Source: Topomyia yanbarensis
Lineage: Eukaryota > Arthropoda > Insecta > Diptera > Culicidae
DNA: 64,000 nucleotides
Direction: 5' to 3'
Assembly: GCF_030247195.1 (NCBI RefSeq)
Contig: NC_080672.1
Location: 67,311,771 to 67,375,770, forward strand
In this document: in pieces, positions 1-10,529 of the stretch
Position numbering within the stretch: position 1 is the first letter of the stretch
Layout of the letters: each line of letters begins with the position of its first letter
Notes under the pieces: generated by a model
Seen by the model: only the letters and a program-made list of their open reading frames with translations
What the model was told of the DNA's origin: nothing
Database searches by the model: none
Translations under genes and position numbers: made by a program

Positions 1-320
1 TGGAACTGAGTAACCTTTTAGTGGTGAAGTAGTCAAGAGATAGTATTTTTGTAAATTTTGTTAAAATAATGATTTATTGATGTAGCAATACCTATTATCC
101 ACAAGTTGAGTTTCAAGACCATTCCATAATTTGTTCTATATCTTCCCGTTTCTTTGTAATTTCATTAATAAAATTTGTGCTTAAAGTGCTTAAAGCTTAA
201 AAAAAAATTCTACTGAATTATGTACAAATATCTTTTAGTTAAGACACATTCCACGCACTTGTATCGCCTACCTCATGAAAATAAACCTGTTAATATAAGT
301 AAAAGTTTCTGAAATATATT
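1..320. other. AT-rich intergenic DNA, nothing recognised
   Basis: No reading frame, RNA gene or repeat end is recognisable here. The sequence is AT-rich with short homopolymer runs. Confidence 0.6.
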
Positions 321-372
321 GGTATAAGTTTAAAAGTTAAGCAAGGGCGAAGAAATCGGTCCTAAGCCTTCC
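321..372. repeat. Half copy of a small MITE
   Basis: This stretch matches the right half of the complete short MITE near 20.2 kb. It has the same run through AAAGTTAAGCAAGGGCGAAG and on to a CGGTCCTAAG end. The left half is missing, so it is a truncated copy. The minus-strand reading frame overlapping the next 350 bases has no recognisable protein. Confidence 0.55.
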
Positions 373-785
373 AAATCATAGATATTCAGAAATATTTCAG
401 TTGAATTTTATGTCGCTCATCATTGAAAACCAGTAATATATTTACGACTCGTTTTGAGTAATTGAACTGAATTTTACCATACCATACCGGTAGGTTTGTA
501 CTAAAACAAATTGGAATAATCTTAAATGCCATTTTGTAGTTAACATATTGTTCGAAGATCCCATCGTTGGACGCAGATTTATAGAATGAATGGCTCGCGC
601 CCAGGGCCGCCGAGAGGGGGGTGGGGACGGAGTGTTTCCCTCCGGGCCCGGAGTTTTGAAGGGGGCCCAGATTTTTAACGCAAACTAAAATTTTGGTCAA
701 TACTTTCAAAAAAAATTCATTATCTTGTGTATGATTTTAAAAACTACTGCATATTGGATATCAAATATATGTATTTGTACCCAAT

Positions 786-925
786 TAGAAGATGCGGCAT
801 AGCGTAGTTGGTACATCCACTGCCATGTACGCAGCTTATCTGGGTTCGATTCCTAACCTCGCACATAGGAATGGAGAATTTTTTAAAGAAAATTTTCTAA
901 CTTGAATGCAGAAGCGAATTTAAAA
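786..925 (+). mobile_element. tRNA-derived SINE, Feilai-like
   Basis: An internal RNA polymerase III promoter is visible: an A box TAGCGTAGTTGG at about 799 and a B box GGTTCGATTCC at about 843, 33 bases apart as in a tRNA gene. The tRNA-like head is followed by a 'GCACATAGGAATGGAGAATT' segment and an A-rich tail. The same layout recurs at 43.72 kb. From memory it resembles the Aedes SINE Feilai. It is not a functional tRNA gene, because no matching 7-bp acceptor stem flanks it. Confidence 0.7.
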
Positions 926-2050
926 AAAGTCATGATGTTGTCTTCAAATTTCGTCAGCATGAAATCGATTTGTTGTTTTATTGTCATGTCTTCGCAACTG
1001 CTGGGTAATTATAAAAAGTAACTAGAAAGAAAAAGAAAACTTCTCAACCTTCTATTTAGGGTTGCCACACCGTTTTTTTGAGGCGAATTCTGGGTCTTTG
1101 TACATGTAATTCAGATTTCGCCCGGATGAATCCAGTGGATTATTTTGCAATTTTTTCTTCATCAGAAACTCTCAGCATCATTTTATAAATCGTCTAACAG
1201 ACAGTCATCATAAACATCATTCTCTGGTTGCAGACCCTAATCGATAAGTAGGGCCCCTCTCGGTGTTGGTCAATATATTTAAAAAGTGCTCACCACCATT
1301 TGGGTTCAGATTCACTTTACCCCACAGGACCTTCACTTCAATGGATCAACGGATTATACGCTCCTCACAAAGGTTCTTGAAAGACACTGAAGTGTGATTT
1401 TACGCCCCGCGTTTGTTTACTGTAGAGCAGAGCACAGTTCGCTGGGGTTATCCTTCACGGCGAGAGTGGCTGGTGCTTTTTGATTTTTTGCAGATATTCA
1501 AGGATGTGAAGTACTGCCCTCACTAAATCAACAAAACTATTCACAAATGCGAAAAAATGCACCTAAATGCTCTACCACAAGATTACACTCTGCGGTGAAT
1601 GTGAAGAATATATGATATATTTTGTGATACGAACTACATAAGAAATAAAGCAGAGCCTATTTAGCTTTTATGAATATTTTCGAAACCAGCATAGCGTAAA
1701 ATCCAACCACAACCCTTATTTGTAATTTGATCCATGCTTCGCTATTTTTCCCATTTTTACATGAATTTTTTAAAATTTTGTTAAAATTTCGTTGATCAAT
1801 TTTTTCAGCACTTTAAAAAGCACTGTTTTTGAGCGACTTAGTGGAATGTTATATTAAACACTTTTCATTTTTGATGTCTTTCGTATATTGATACAAACAC
1901 TGATGAAGGCTGCAAGTCGTGGTATATCTGTAATTTCCACATTCTGCTTTATTTTATCTATTTCCATTGTTACCATATTTTTATTTTATCCTGCTTTTCA
2001 CGCTGTTTATTTTTGCATTTTTATCCATACCACTTACCTTCATTTATAGT
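926..2050. other. Intergenic DNA, no gene seen
   Basis: AT-rich with a slightly GC-richer patch at about 1,200-1,480. I find no coding signal on either strand and no repeat ends that pair with another place in the window. Confidence 0.5.
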
Positions 2051-2890
2051 CATTGCTGAGTTTTTTTCCATTTTATTTGCAATTTTTACTTTCTATTTTA
2101 TTTTTTCTTTTTGTTTCCTATTTTAATACCCTGCGTTTTCATTTGTTCTCTTTGTCATTCCATCTAACTTTTAAAATTAGTCTATTAGTTCCATTCATTC
2201 TTATCATTCCCTTTTTCTATTTTGTTTTTTCTCTATATATTTTTGCATTTTACATCCTTTTTTAAATTCATTCCAAAATGTCTCATTGTCCCTTTATCTA
2301 CATTTCTCGTATTTTGGTACATGTTTAGATTTTCGTTTTCCGTAGTTTTATTTTTCCTCATCGCTATTTTTTTTTTATTTTTTGCACATGCTTTTTTCTG
2401 TTGACCATTTTCCAATAGGTTTGTCTTTTTCATTTTTTTTCTAGAAAGCATTAGATTTATTTTTTTGCCATTATGCGCATTTTTTCTTCGTTTTACATTT
2501 AGGCTGTTGTTTGAATTTCTGTCAAGTTTCATTTCTAATGTTTTCCATTCTTTAAATAATGTAATCTATTTTTTTCAATTTCTTCTTGTTGTTTTCTCAA
2601 TTTTGTGTGTTTCTATGGTATACCATTTTAGTTTTATACTATTTTTTGTTTTCCATTTTGTCCGTTTTTGTTCAATTCATTTTTTTTTTAATTTCTTCAT
2701 GTTTATTTTATTTTTGTCTTTTATATCTATTCCTTTACTTTTATGCATTCTTAACGCTTTTTTCACTTTTTATATTGCTTTAAATATTTCTCGTTTGTAA
2801 TGTTGAATATATTATATATTATTTTCGAGCTTTTCAGTTTTATGCATTTTTATTTTATATCAATGTTCGTATTTTTTTAGTTGTTTTTTA
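2050..2890. repeat. T/C-rich low-complexity tract
   Basis: The plus strand is almost entirely T with scattered C, A and G, in loose ATTTTATTTTT-like words. Hydrophobic reading frames on the plus strand (Phe/Leu/Ser/Ile only) and Lys/Asn-rich frames on the minus strand follow from this composition and are not genes. A similar A/G-rich tract in the opposite sense lies at 22.3-22.97 kb. Confidence 0.75.
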
Positions 2891-3169
2891 TGCAATCTTA
2901 AATTCCCATAAGGGAAAATTGGACTGAATCACAACTGCACCGCACAATTGCACCGCTAGGTGGATTAAAACAGGTTTTTTTGTGTCTAACTAGTGCTAAT
3001 TTGGGTACTAGTTTGGATACATCGTCTAACTAAACACTCAGATGGTGCTAGTTACCGACGAGATGAATTCGAAACACAAAAAAATAAAACTCAATTTAAG
3101 TTAGGTTTTGTGCCCTTAATGCACAAAGTGATTCAGTCCAATTTTCCCTCATGGGAATTTAAGATTGCA
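2891..3169. mobile_element. Foldback MITE, family FB-A, TA target site
   Basis: The ends are 42-bp inverted repeats with one mismatch (2891-2932 against 3128-3169), starting TGCAATCTTAAATTCCCATA. Both ends abut TA (2889-2890 and 3170-3171), which is the usual target duplication of Tc1/mariner/pogo-type elements and their MITEs. The interior carries the family word GATGAATTCGAAACACAAAA followed by AAGTTAGGTTTTGTGCCCTT. That word returns at 61.6-61.7 kb and, diverged, in family FB-B. There is no coding capacity. Confidence 0.8.
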
Positions 3170-3224
3170 TAATGCCAGGCGTTTGGCTCCCGAGCCAAAA
3201 GACAAGAGTTCGTTTTCGCTTTCT

Positions 3225-3414
3225 CGTCAGCAAACCTGAGCCTCTGTGCTTGCTTCCCGGGACATCACTCGGGACAAGTCAGTTGCTTTGAACGTTCACA
3301 TGTGTCATGTGAACTATTTGGAATTTTTTTGTGTCTAACTAGTGCTAATTTGGGTACTAGTTTAGATACATCGTCTAACTAGACACCTAGATGGTGCTAG
3401 TTACTGACGAGATG
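3225..3414. repeat. FB-A family internal segment
   Basis: These 190 bases match 61,424-61,616 on the opposite strand with only a few differences. They include the CTCGTCAGCAAACCTGAGCC start and the ACTAGTGCTAATTTGGGTAC block that is also inside the MITE just upstream. So two FB-A relatives lie in tandem here. Confidence 0.75.
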
Positions 3415-3560
3415 TTTTTCATTTTCATTGATTCTCAAAAATTTTTAACATCTGCCGATTTTTATTATAATTTTGACCATTTGTTCAACAATGTTCGACT
3501 TCTTTAATCTTTGCAATTTGATTGTCTAGTTTCCTGTTTTCTTTTATCAATTCTTACAGG

Positions 3561-3654
3561 TTTTGTTTTGGTTTTTGTTTTCGATTATACATTTTTTGAC
3601 AATTGACTTTTGTTTTGGTTTTTGTTTTCGATTTTTCATTTTTTGAAAATTGAC
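3561..3654. repeat. 47-bp tandem duplication
   Basis: Two adjacent 47-base units, each beginning TTTTGTTTTGGTTTTTGTTT and ending in TTGACTT, with a few substitutions. Confidence 0.8.
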
Positions 3655-4042
3655 TTTAATTTGTTTATGTGGTTGATTTTCCGATTTGTCAGTTTTTCTG
3701 TACACACTTTCAATATAAAGTTTTCCCTTTTTTGTTTTTTGTACAGTTGAATTTTTGAATTTTTTTTGTTTAGATAATGTTTATAATTTTTGCAATTATG
3801 TACTACATTTTTAATCTTTCCATTTCTTTACTTTTACTAATACCATTGACGAAAAGTTCCTCTTCAAAGTCACCAAAACGTACGAAGACGTATTCAAAAT
3901 ACTATAGAGTATTAACAGCCCTCCGTTTTTACCGTCATTGGCACTACAAACAACTAGAGCAAAAAACTGGTACATAATATAATTTCGGTGTAATATAGGT
4001 ACATAATATCAGTAAGTACAATGTATTTAAAACTTTAACTTT

Positions 4043-4160
4043 GTGATGCACGGGTTATATACAGTGGTGGGGGCCCGTACGTTGAACCCCCCCCCCCCCC
4101 CCCCCCCGGGCCTGTATTTTCTATCTACGGCCCTGGCTTGCGGGATAAAAGGGGGGCAAA
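4043..4160. repeat. Poly-C tract in degraded repeat
   Basis: A run of about 22 C residues lies at 4086-4107, inside GC-rich sequence ending GGGCCTGTATTTTCTATC. A related GGGCCC/GGGGGG-rich patch lies at 605-670. It is probably the end of an old mobile element. There is no coding content. Confidence 0.45.
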
Positions 4161-4769
4161 CATTGACCATTTTTGCCTTGTTCCCTAACACAAAAATAAT
4201 GTTTTTTCAATTTTTCACAAGGAAGCTATTAGTACTCATCAATACCATCCTAAGCGTGGACAATTTATGTGCCCCTAACTCCTCCATACAATGTACAATG
4301 GTATTTCCAATTTGTTTTTCAAATAAATTAATGAAAAATGGTATTTCTGAAAATTTAAGTTATGATTTTTAATATTTACGTTTTAAAGATTCATCATAAT
4401 AACCCAAAATTGGTTATTTTATTTTCAACCACGAAGCAGCAACAACCACACAATAATAAAAATCAATCTATTCCGAGCTTTCGATCGAAGCATATCGTTT
4501 TTTTTTGCTGTGAGTGGTGTTATTACAAGTGCAAGTATAGTGATAGTCAGCTTTTGACTGAGACAGCCTTTGTTTGTCGGTGACCCGGCTAGTGCAGTGA
4601 ATTGATCAGGTGCAGACGAACGGACACTGCTGGAGAAACTGAGTATTCTATTTTATATTTATTTTAGTACTGCGACTTAATAGATCCCAGTCCCTATATA
4701 ACCTCGTGCCTAAACGGCCGAGGTTGAGAATAATTCAAACTTATCGCTGAACCCCATCCAGTTCCAATG

Positions 4770-5490
4770 GACCCTAAACGAAATCGCCTAATATTCTAGA
4801 GATCTCACGGGAGCTGAGATCTCTAGAATATTAGAATCCGTAGCTCAGATAACACGTGTGCCAGCTAATAAGATACGCGTTAAAGTGACTGACCTCGACC
4901 AGGCAAACCAGATTGCTCGCTGCGAGCGTTTTACAAAGCAATTTAGGGTGTATGTGCCTTGTAGGGCAGTGGAGATCGATGGGGTCATCGCCAAACCGGG
5001 TCTGAAGTGCGAAGAAGTACGGGTTGGCTGCTTTAAGAACCCTTCAATTCAACAGGTGAAGGTTGCAAGCAATTGTATTTAGCAAAAACTGAAGATAATA
5101 AGACAACTTATTTTCCGTCAGACTCGCTTCGGGTGACTTTTTACGGGTCTTCTCTTCCCAACTATGTCCTCCTGGATAGGGTTCGTCTACCTACTCACCT
5201 GTTTGTATCGCGAGTAATGAACTGCAGCAATTGCAAGCAGCTGGGCCACACAGCCACCTTTTCTAACAATAAGAAACGGTACGGCAAATGCGAGGAAGAG
5301 CATAAAGATGAGAATTATGCAGAAATGCTAAAGAATCGCCATCAGTCCCTTTCGAAATATTCTTTGCTCTTTTGACTCGTGGTGAGCAAGAATCTGACGA
5401 TCCACAAGAGGGAACAACTTTTGCTAACCCAGGGAAATCCAGGAAGAGGAGAAAACTAGCCTCCCCTAGACTTCCTCGTAAGGGTGCCTG
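4770..5490 (+). pseudogene. I-clade retrotransposon copy A, ORF1 remnant
   Basis: This is a broken ORF1 (nucleic-acid-binding, gag-like) of an I-clade non-LTR element. Translated pieces follow ORF1 of copy B: 'KQFRVYVPCRAVEIDG' corresponds to copy B 'KDYHVYIPAVKVQSEG', and 'LPNYVLLDRVRLPTHLFV' to 'LPNYVLLHKVRLPVRLFV'. The first zinc knuckle begins intact (CSNCKQLGH) but has lost its last cysteine. The second keeps only part of its ligands. Frame changes occur at about 5070 and 5330, and a hairpin (4788-4834) interrupts the N-terminal part. The start of the element is unclear. Sequence from about 4500 to 4770 may be its 5' UTR, but I cannot align it. The copy lies upstream of its own ORF2 remnant in the same orientation. 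It cannot encode a working protein. Confidence 0.85.
4788..4834. repeat. Perfect 20-bp hairpin inside ORF1 remnant
   Basis: Perfect inverted repeat: arms 4788-4807 and 4815-4834 around a 7-base loop CGGGAGC. The left arm is genuine ORF1 sequence (it encodes ILEISRE, as copy B has LLQISKD). The right arm is extra relative to copy B. Confidence 0.9.
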
Positions 5491-5559
5491 AGAATGTGCC
5501 AACTACATTTAATAAATCCAACGGAAGTGATGCCTAAAAGCCGAAGCAAGTTGCTCCAG

Positions 5560-8480
5560 GACTTGGTTCAAGACCATCAGAAACAATCAATGTCTCGTAT
5601 GACCTCATACGGAACATTGATTGGAAGTGTTACGCGACCGCGATGTTCGTTAAAATCGAATCCACTCAAGAACTTTCTCCGGAGGAAGAGTACAGGTTTT
5701 TGCATGGCTTGATTCTCGACAGCGCGAATTAAGCTCAGACCAAACCAGTACCTAGCGCGAATACCCATGGACGGTCTCCCACCCCGCGGTGGAATAAAGA
5801 GTGCCAGAACTGCATACGAAGAAGTCCACTGCATATAAGGCCTTCCGGGAAGACGGGTTACCCGATAGCTATCAATGATGAAGTCTAACGAAAGCCAAAA
5901 AACGCAGTTGACTGGCTAACGAGAGAAACAGCGATGAACACTCTTTGGGGTACGGCTCGATGTATGCGTAACCGAAACAGTACCAACGAGAACGTGGAAT
6001 ATTCAAACCGCTGGATATTCGCTTTCGCCAAGAAGATCTGTCCGGACTCTGTCCTAGTACAGAAAACGTACCACGCCGCGTCTCCTCACGACACCGCGAA
6101 CGAAACACCGTTTTCGATGGTGGAGTTCTCACTTGCTCTCTTGTCATGCAACAATAATGCCCCAGGGTTAGACAGAATCAATTTCAACTTGCTGATGAAT
6201 CTGCCTGACACTGCAAAAAGGCGCTTGTTAAACCTATTTAACGAGTTTCTTGAGGATAATGTATCCATCCAAAAACCAGGAAAACCAGCCTCCTACCACA
6301 ACTCGTATCGGCCGATTGCACTGCTGTCCTGCATTCGAAGGTTGTTCGAGAAAATGATCTTGTTTCGCCTCGACAATTGGGTTGAAGCAAAAGGCTTACT
6401 GTCCGATACACAATTTGGCTTCCGCAAAGGCAAAGGGACGAACGATTACCTTGCGTTGCTTTCTACAGAAATCCAAATGACCTATGCTAACAAAGAGCAG
6501 ATGGCATCAGTCTTCTTGGATATTAAGGGGGCTTTTGATTCAGTTTCTGTCAATATTCTTTCAGAGAAGTTGCACCAGCATGGTCTTTCACCAATTTTAA
6601 ATAACTTTTTGCTAAACCTGTTGTCTGAAAAGTCTTCTTGGATATTAAACGAACTTTGCGATTTAGCTACATGGGTCTTCCCCAGTGCTCATGTCTAAGT
6701 CCCCGACTCTAAAATTTTTACGTGAATGACATTGTTTTGCCAATTCATGCACGCTAAGGCAACTTGCAGACGACGGGGTGGTCTCTGTTACAGGGTCCAA
6801 TGCTGCCGATGTACATGGACCATTGCAAGATATTTGGGCAATTTGTCTGCTTGGGCTCTACAGCTGGGTATTGAGTTCTCCACGGAGAAAACTGAGTTGG
6901 TCGTCTTTTCTAGGAAGCGTGAGCTGGCGCAACTCCAGCTTCTATAAACGGGTGTAGCGATCAATCAGGTCTTCACATTTAAATATCTCAAGGTCTGGAT
7001 CGACTCTAAAGGTACTTGGGGATGTCACATTAGGTATCTGAAACAGAAATGCCAACAAAGAATCAATTTTCACCGGACAATAACTGGAATATGGTGGGGT
7101 GCACATCCAGGAGACCTGATTAGGCTATTCCATACAACGATATTGTCGGTGGTGGAGTACGGATGTTTCTGTTTCCGCTCCGCTGCGAACATACATTTCG
7201 TCAAACTGTAGATAATCCAGTATCGTTGCTTGCGCATTGCCTTAGGTTGCTTGCACTCAACCCATATCACGAGTCTCGAAGTGCTGTTGGGCGTCCCCCC
7301 GCTGAAAAATTGACCTTGGGAACTTTCATATCGATTGCTCATCCGATGCGACATTCTGAACCCGTTGGAGATTGAAAACTTTGAGAGGCTCGTCGAGCTT
7401 AATTCTCAAACCCGAGTTATGTCCTTGTGCTTCGACTACATGGCACAGAGCATCCATCCTTCTTTGTATAATCCCAACCGTGTCCGTTTCCTAGATACTT
7501 CTGATTCTACTGTATTCTTCGACACATCCATGAAGGAAGAGATTCGTGGAATCTTGGACCATATACGCCCGCAAGTGATCCCCAATATATTTTACGATAA
7601 ATTCCGAGAAGTCGACTATGACAAAATGTTCTACACTGATGGATCAAATCTCAATGGGTCCACTGGCTTCGATATCTTTAACAATACTATCACCATTCAA
7701 GTTCAATGATCCCGCTTTAGCTTAGTTTACGCTGAGTTAGCTACAATTCAGTACACCCTTAGGATCACCGACACTCTGCCCACAGATCACTATTTCATCA
7801 TTTCGAACAGCCTCAGAGTTATCGAGGCTCTTCGTGCGATGAAGCCCAAAAAGCAATTCCCGTATTTCCTGGGGAAGATACGGGAGTCCTGGTGTACGTT
7901 ATTTGAAAAATCTTATCAGATTATCTTTGATTTGGGTCCCTTCTCATTGCTCTATCCCGGGCAATGAAAAGGCCGACTCTTTAGCAAAGATGGTGACATA
8001 TACGAGCATTAGATGGTGACATATACGAAAGACCAATCTGCTTCAACGAATTTTTAGTATATGTCGTCAGAGGACACTCAGTACTTGGCAAACCTCGTGG
8101 AGCAATGGGGAACTTGGACGATGGCTACATTCCATTATCCCGAAGGTATCAACGAAGTCTTGGTTCAGGGGGATGGATGTGGGTCGGGATTTTATTCGTG
8201 TAATATCCCGACTTATGTCCAACCACTATACGCTGGATGCGCATTTGCGGCGTATTGGGCTTGCGGAGAGTAGACTGTGCGCTTGTGATGAGGGCTATCA
8301 CGACATCGAGCACGTTGTCTGGGTATGCGCCGGGTAGTTGAATGCTAGGTCTCAGTTAAAGGATTTCCTTCGAGCCCGAGGTAGACCACCCAATGTCCCA
8401 GATGGGGATATGCTGGCAAATGGCGATCTGCTCTGTATGTCCCTTATTTATATTTTCATAAAAACGAGAAATATCCAAAT
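5560..8480 (+). pseudogene. I-clade copy A, ORF2 remnant lacking endonuclease
   Basis: This is a decayed ORF2 polyprotein. It joins the copy-B sequence at the point after the endonuclease (copy B about 15,335), so roughly 1.4 kb covering the ORF1 C-terminus and most of the endonuclease is deleted. Reverse transcriptase sequence is clear at 5934-6698, with FLDIKGAFDSV (motif A) and TQFGFRKGKGTND. The catalytic region follows in another frame (LQTTGWSLLQ-like remains of the ADD box). RNase H begins at about 7620 with FYTDGSNLNGSTGF and breaks down by 7709. A frame of about 70 residues at 8061-8273 and later pieces match the copy-B C-terminus, including the CxC...H zinc-knuckle-like tail near 8275-8335. 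Many frameshifts and stops are present. The 3' UTR probably runs on to about 8.95 kb (a TCCTAATTTTAAG-type match to copy B). Confidence 0.85.
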
Positions 8481-9330
8481 TTAGCCCCTCTCTTTTATTT
8501 CTCATTTTTAGATGTTTCGTCCTGCCTTGTGGAACCGATCAGCTCCAGAGTGCCACTATATAACCGCCGATGCCCTTACCACTACGCCTGCATAGAAGGA
8601 AACTGAAGCGAGAGTGACTCGGGATCCGATGAATTTTGAAGGATTCCCCGCGGGTCCGAAGAATACCATCCGCCAATCCGGTACTCGACGACCTACTAGA
8701 CTGAGACGCTAATTTGTGTCGCTGATCTCCCGTTTGCCCGAAAGTTGCAAGTTTTGCTCTTCTTTCTCTGTCTCCATATACGCCTTCTCTCCCCTGTTCT
8801 TGATACAACTGCTGCTACACCGATGTTGAAAATAAGCCCCACTCTGAATATCTTGACTAAGAATATGTCTTCTTTAAAAAATCAAATTTGTATTCTGTAC
8901 TCCTAATTTTAAGATAGCTGTAATTTTTATTCTTTAATGATGAAAAAACTGTGTTTTAAAAAACCCTTCAAAACATCAGGTGAAAATTTTCAGCTCATCT
9001 TGGCCAGAGCCGTTAATATGGTGCACCAACCTAACACTAATGCAAAATTTAAATGTAATTTGCATTTTCTACATAGAATGTGTATGCAAAGTTTGAAATA
9101 AATCGGTCAAGTAGTTTTTGAATGGCAGTGAACACCGCAAGTCGTGTTTTTCCAGAGCGTTTCACAAAAAGATTAATCACCACGTCGCTTGTAAATATTT
9201 TTGCATGAAAAAAATACAGAATGTTATTGAAATGATGTAGTACAATGCACACAAGTTTCGATCAATTCGCTTCACCCATCTTTCTAAAAAAAAAAATTGA
9301 CAAAAAAACTGATTTTTTACGGTGATACCC
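8481..9330. other. Probable copy A 3' UTR, then intergenic DNA
   Basis: The first 450 bases are GC-richer and probably the decayed 3' UTR of copy A. From about 8,950 the sequence is AT-rich. A minus-strand frame of 89 codons (8539-8808) has no recognisable similarity and lies in UTR sequence. Confidence 0.4.
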
Positions 9331-9770
9331 TTACGCCCCCTTAAGTGTTTAGGCTGTGGACATTTGGCAGGGGTTTGCAAAGGCCCGGATAGATCCAGGA
9401 TATGCTGAAAATGCGGGAAGACGGGTCATCATGGAGATACTGCACGCAAAGGCCGAAAGGCATGCTTTGTTCTCCAGCAGACGGGAATAACCATCAGATG
9501 GCCGTCTTCAAATGCCCTTTCTACAAGAGGGCGACGACAAACCAACGGTAATGGAAATAACCTAGATCAATATGAATCACTGTGACACAGAACAGCAACT
9601 GTTGCGGCAGTTTACGACAGAAGAAATGCGTGACGTCGCTATGATTGCAGAGCCGTATCAAGTCCCCCTTGATGACAGTAACTGGGAGGATAGATCGGGA
9701 ATGGCTGCGATATAAGTTATGAACAGGTTCACTATTCAAGAAGTGGTTGAATACTCATACGAAGACTTTC
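9331..9770 (+). pseudogene. R1-clade retrotransposon fragment (ORF1 end, ORF2 endonuclease start)
   Basis: Two adjoining pieces of an R1-type non-LTR element. From 9331 the plus strand reads CLGCGHLAGVCKGPDRS, then a stop, then KCGKTGHHGDTARKGRKACF. These are the CCHC zinc knuckles that close R1-clade ORF1 proteins, with one cysteine codon region turned into TGA. From about 9590 it reads LLRQFTTEEMRDVAMIAEPY followed by QVPLDDSNWEDRSGMAAI and a stop, which matches the start of an R1-clade APE-like endonuclease (the SEPYRVP...GNW...D..G.AAI pattern). The order and closeness of the two pieces fit the overlapping ORF1/ORF2 of that clade. It is truncated on both sides and inactive. The clade is assigned by motif memory only. 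Confidence 0.75.
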
Positions 9771-9774
9771 GACT

Positions 9775-10350
9775 TCAACGCTGCAATCTTCTCCTCCGCA
9801 GTTTGCAGATTACAATTAAGCCTTGCGCTAGGTGAAGTGCGCTAAAACTGCGGTCCGCAGCATAAACGTCTTGATATACTTCATGTCGGTTGGCACTTTC
9901 CCCAAAGTAATCTTGCAGTCGTCAAACCTGCGCTACGCATAGTGTCTGGATGTCGACTATTCCTTATCCCTCTTTATCCCGTATGGCAATTGGAATCTCT
10001 CCAGCGGCGACTGAGGGTGGCGCATACCTACATGCCTTCCTCAATTTTGTCTCAAGATCTTCCAGGTCAATCCGGATCCATTTGATGGCGCCGAAACTGT
10101 AGGTCAACACGACGACAGCAAACGTCTTGATTGGTCTGATCTTATTTACAGCGTTCAAGAAAGACTATAAAACACAGTTCACTAGACTCAAGAATTCATC
10201 TCGAAGTTCTAGCTTATACGATTCATCACGAACTGAAACTTTTCGACTAGTCGTTCCATCGAGTCAGCATAGATCTTGAGATCGTCCATGTAGAAGGTCC
10301 TCCGGTGACCTTTCTCCATACCTTATCAGATAGCCATGCCCATTTCGTAC
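9775..10350 (-). pseudogene. R2-like non-LTR reverse transcriptase fragment
   Basis: Read on the minus strand, the piece begins with a catalytic box RRTFYMDDLKIYADS (YMDD at about 10,281-10,293) and continues VEKFQFVMNRI. After stops comes NKIRPIKTFAVVVLTYSFGA and IKWIRIDLEDLE. At the low-coordinate end it reads IQTLCVAQV, LQDYFGESANRHEVYQDVYA and ADRSFSALHLA. This order (YMDD, then VLTYSFGxIKW, then a helical C-terminal segment) is that of proteins usually labelled R2-like in arthropod genomes. The exact clade (R2, R4/Dong or a relative) is not certain. It is truncated, frameshifted, and abuts the R1-type fragment tail to tail. Confidence 0.7.
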
Positions 10351-10399
10351 CAAACCAAAGCAGGCTGAAGGAATTACCTTGGAATATCCCTCTCAATTG

Positions 10400-10520
10400 G
10401 TGTCATTTTGATGCTGGTTTAGACTTATCTAACTAGCATTAAGTTGGTGTTAGTTTCTGATGAGGAGAATTCGAAACACTAAAAAAAAATCAAACTTTCA
10501 TGTTAGGTTTCTTGTTTCGG
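10400..10520. repeat. Foldback-family repeat FB-C
   Basis: It shares an inverted match with 50,300-50,395: the words TTAGACTTATCTAACTAG, TTAAGTTGGTGTTAGTT and GAGGAGAAT occur in both on opposite strands. It ends with the GAATTCGAAACAC word of family FB-A, so the two families are related. Confidence 0.65.
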
Positions 10521-10529
10521 AATTTTTCG

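Noticed and set aside
386..709. 107-codon minus-strand frame
   Set aside because: No recognisable domain; it crosses a GC-rich low-complexity repeat.
786..925. Functional tRNA gene
   Set aside because: A and B boxes are present, but no acceptor or clean D-stem pairing; the body continues as a SINE.
2053..2800. Several overlapping hydrophobic reading frames that look like membrane proteins
   Set aside because: They follow from a T-rich low-complexity tract: translations are almost only Phe, Leu, Ser and Ile, with no conserved order.
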